A program made the position numbers and the translations under genes. 5,761 nucleotides of DNA from JBOIBN01 sp050739575. GTDB lineage: Bacteria > Pseudomonadota > Gammaproteobacteria > JAKDMP01. Below the pieces are notes generated by a model that saw nothing but the letters and a program-made list of their open reading frames with translations, did not search any database and was not told the origin of the DNA. Below are positions 5,282 through 5,761 of the stretch, one piece after another. Where the stretch lies: NCBI GenBank assembly GCA_050739575.1, contig JBOIBN010000113.1:1-5761 (forward strand), written 5' to 3'. Within the stretch, counting starts at the first letter, position 1, and each line of letters opens with the position of its first letter.

Positions 5282-5761
5282 TTATTGATGCCAGTACCAG
5301 CGGTTGCTGAGCAGGAGCAGCACGCGACTCGAGTATTCGTCGTCGTAACGTTTGCCGTAGTAGCCTTGCAGCGCCAATGCGATGTCGCCGTGTGCGCGCT
5401 TCAGATAGTACGCAAGGATTGTGCATCCCAGCCGGAGATTGGTGCGCTGATCGAACAGATTGTCGCCCGGCTTTCCGGCAACCTTGAGCCAGAACGGCAT
5501 GATCTGCATCAGTCCCTGTGCGCCGGTCGTGGAAACCGCCCAAGGATTGAAGTCGCTCTCTACGTTGATGATGGCAAGGACTAGTTCTGGCGGGACGCCC
5601 GCCTGCACCGCTTGGGCATGGAGCAGCAGCAGCATCTGCTGGCGTTGCTCGGGATTTGGTACGTAGGACGAGAGTCGCTCGTCCATGACCGTGAGCCACA
5701 CGCTGCGCACGTAGGAATCCTTGAATCCGTCCACCGGTTTGGCGAATGCGGTTTTGACGGC
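5282..5761 (-). CDS. Lytic transglycosylase, SLT domain (5' end outside window)
   Basis: Periplasmic or membrane-bound murein hydrolase of the SLT family, which cleaves the MurNAc-GlcNAc bond with formation of 1,6-anhydromuramic acid. The catalytic motif is VESDFNPWAVS, with the presumed catalytic Glu at bases 5558-5560, followed by TGAQGLMQIMP. Next come NLRLGCTILAYYL and a C-terminal ALQGYYGK...EYSSRVLLL, all standard for the domain. The usual YNG/YNAG motif reads YYG here. The frame is open to the right edge. A GTG at 5734 is possible but leaves no signal peptide, and the codons before it continue as AVKTAFAKP, so the true start probably lies beyond the window. As I remember it, related beta-proteobacterial genes sit next to proS, which could be tested in the neighbouring sequence. 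It is convergent with the acylphosphatase. Confidence 0.88.
   Translation of the reverse strand, partial: AVKTAFAKPVDGFKDSYVRSVWLTVMDERLSSYVPNPEQRQQMLLLLHAQAVQAGVPPELVLAIINVESDFNPWAVSTTGAQGLMQIMPFWLKVAGKPGDNLFDQRTNLRLGCTILAYYLKRAHGDIALALQGYYGKRYDDEYSSRVLLLLSNRWYWHQ

Overview
The window is a high-GC proteobacterial segment of 5,761 bases with a 100-N scaffold gap, so it comes from a draft assembly. The adjacent arsC-wrbA pair, as I recall it in Pseudomonas and relatives, together with an SLT transglycosylase, an acylphosphatase and a DUF4398-type lipoprotein, suggests a Gammaproteobacterium or a close beta-proteobacterial relative. No rRNA, tRNA or single-copy marker is present to settle this. 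All family assignments come from motif recognition by eye; no database search was run.

Layout. Bases 1-125 hold the 3' end of an IS3-family transposase gene and its probable right end. Bases 125-223 hold a second, out-of-order fragment from the middle of an IS3-type transposase, so this edge is insertion-sequence debris. Bases 224-405 have no convincing gene. Bases 406-3378 (+) encode a large secreted protein: signal peptide, N-terminal domain, seven FG-GAP-like repeats (a likely seven-bladed beta-propeller), a DUF11-like domain, cadherin/Ig-like tandem repeats interrupted by the gap, and a C-terminal beta domain with two cysteines. Its true length is unknown.

Facing this gene is a two-gene minus-strand operon, arsC (4436 to 4089) and wrbA (4092 to 3490), overlapping by four bases. 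A hairpin between the convergent stops may terminate transcription both ways. Divergent from arsC, across about 120 bases, is a plus-strand pair that also overlaps by ATGA: a small DUF4398-type lipoprotein (4556-4915) and an acylphosphatase (4912-5193). An 88-base spacer of about 27% GC then separates the acylphosphatase from a convergent lytic transglycosylase that runs off the right edge.

Functionally these are small separate modules: a redox/arsenate pair (ArsC, WrbA), envelope functions (lipoprotein, transglycosylase), a small cytosolic hydrolase (acylphosphatase) and a large surface or secreted repeat protein next to mobile DNA. I see no CRISPR array, toxin-antitoxin pair, phage module or clearly new multi-gene system. 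The points most worth following are the under-sized gap inside the near-identical repeats, the nested insertion-sequence remnants and the repeat protein's architecture.
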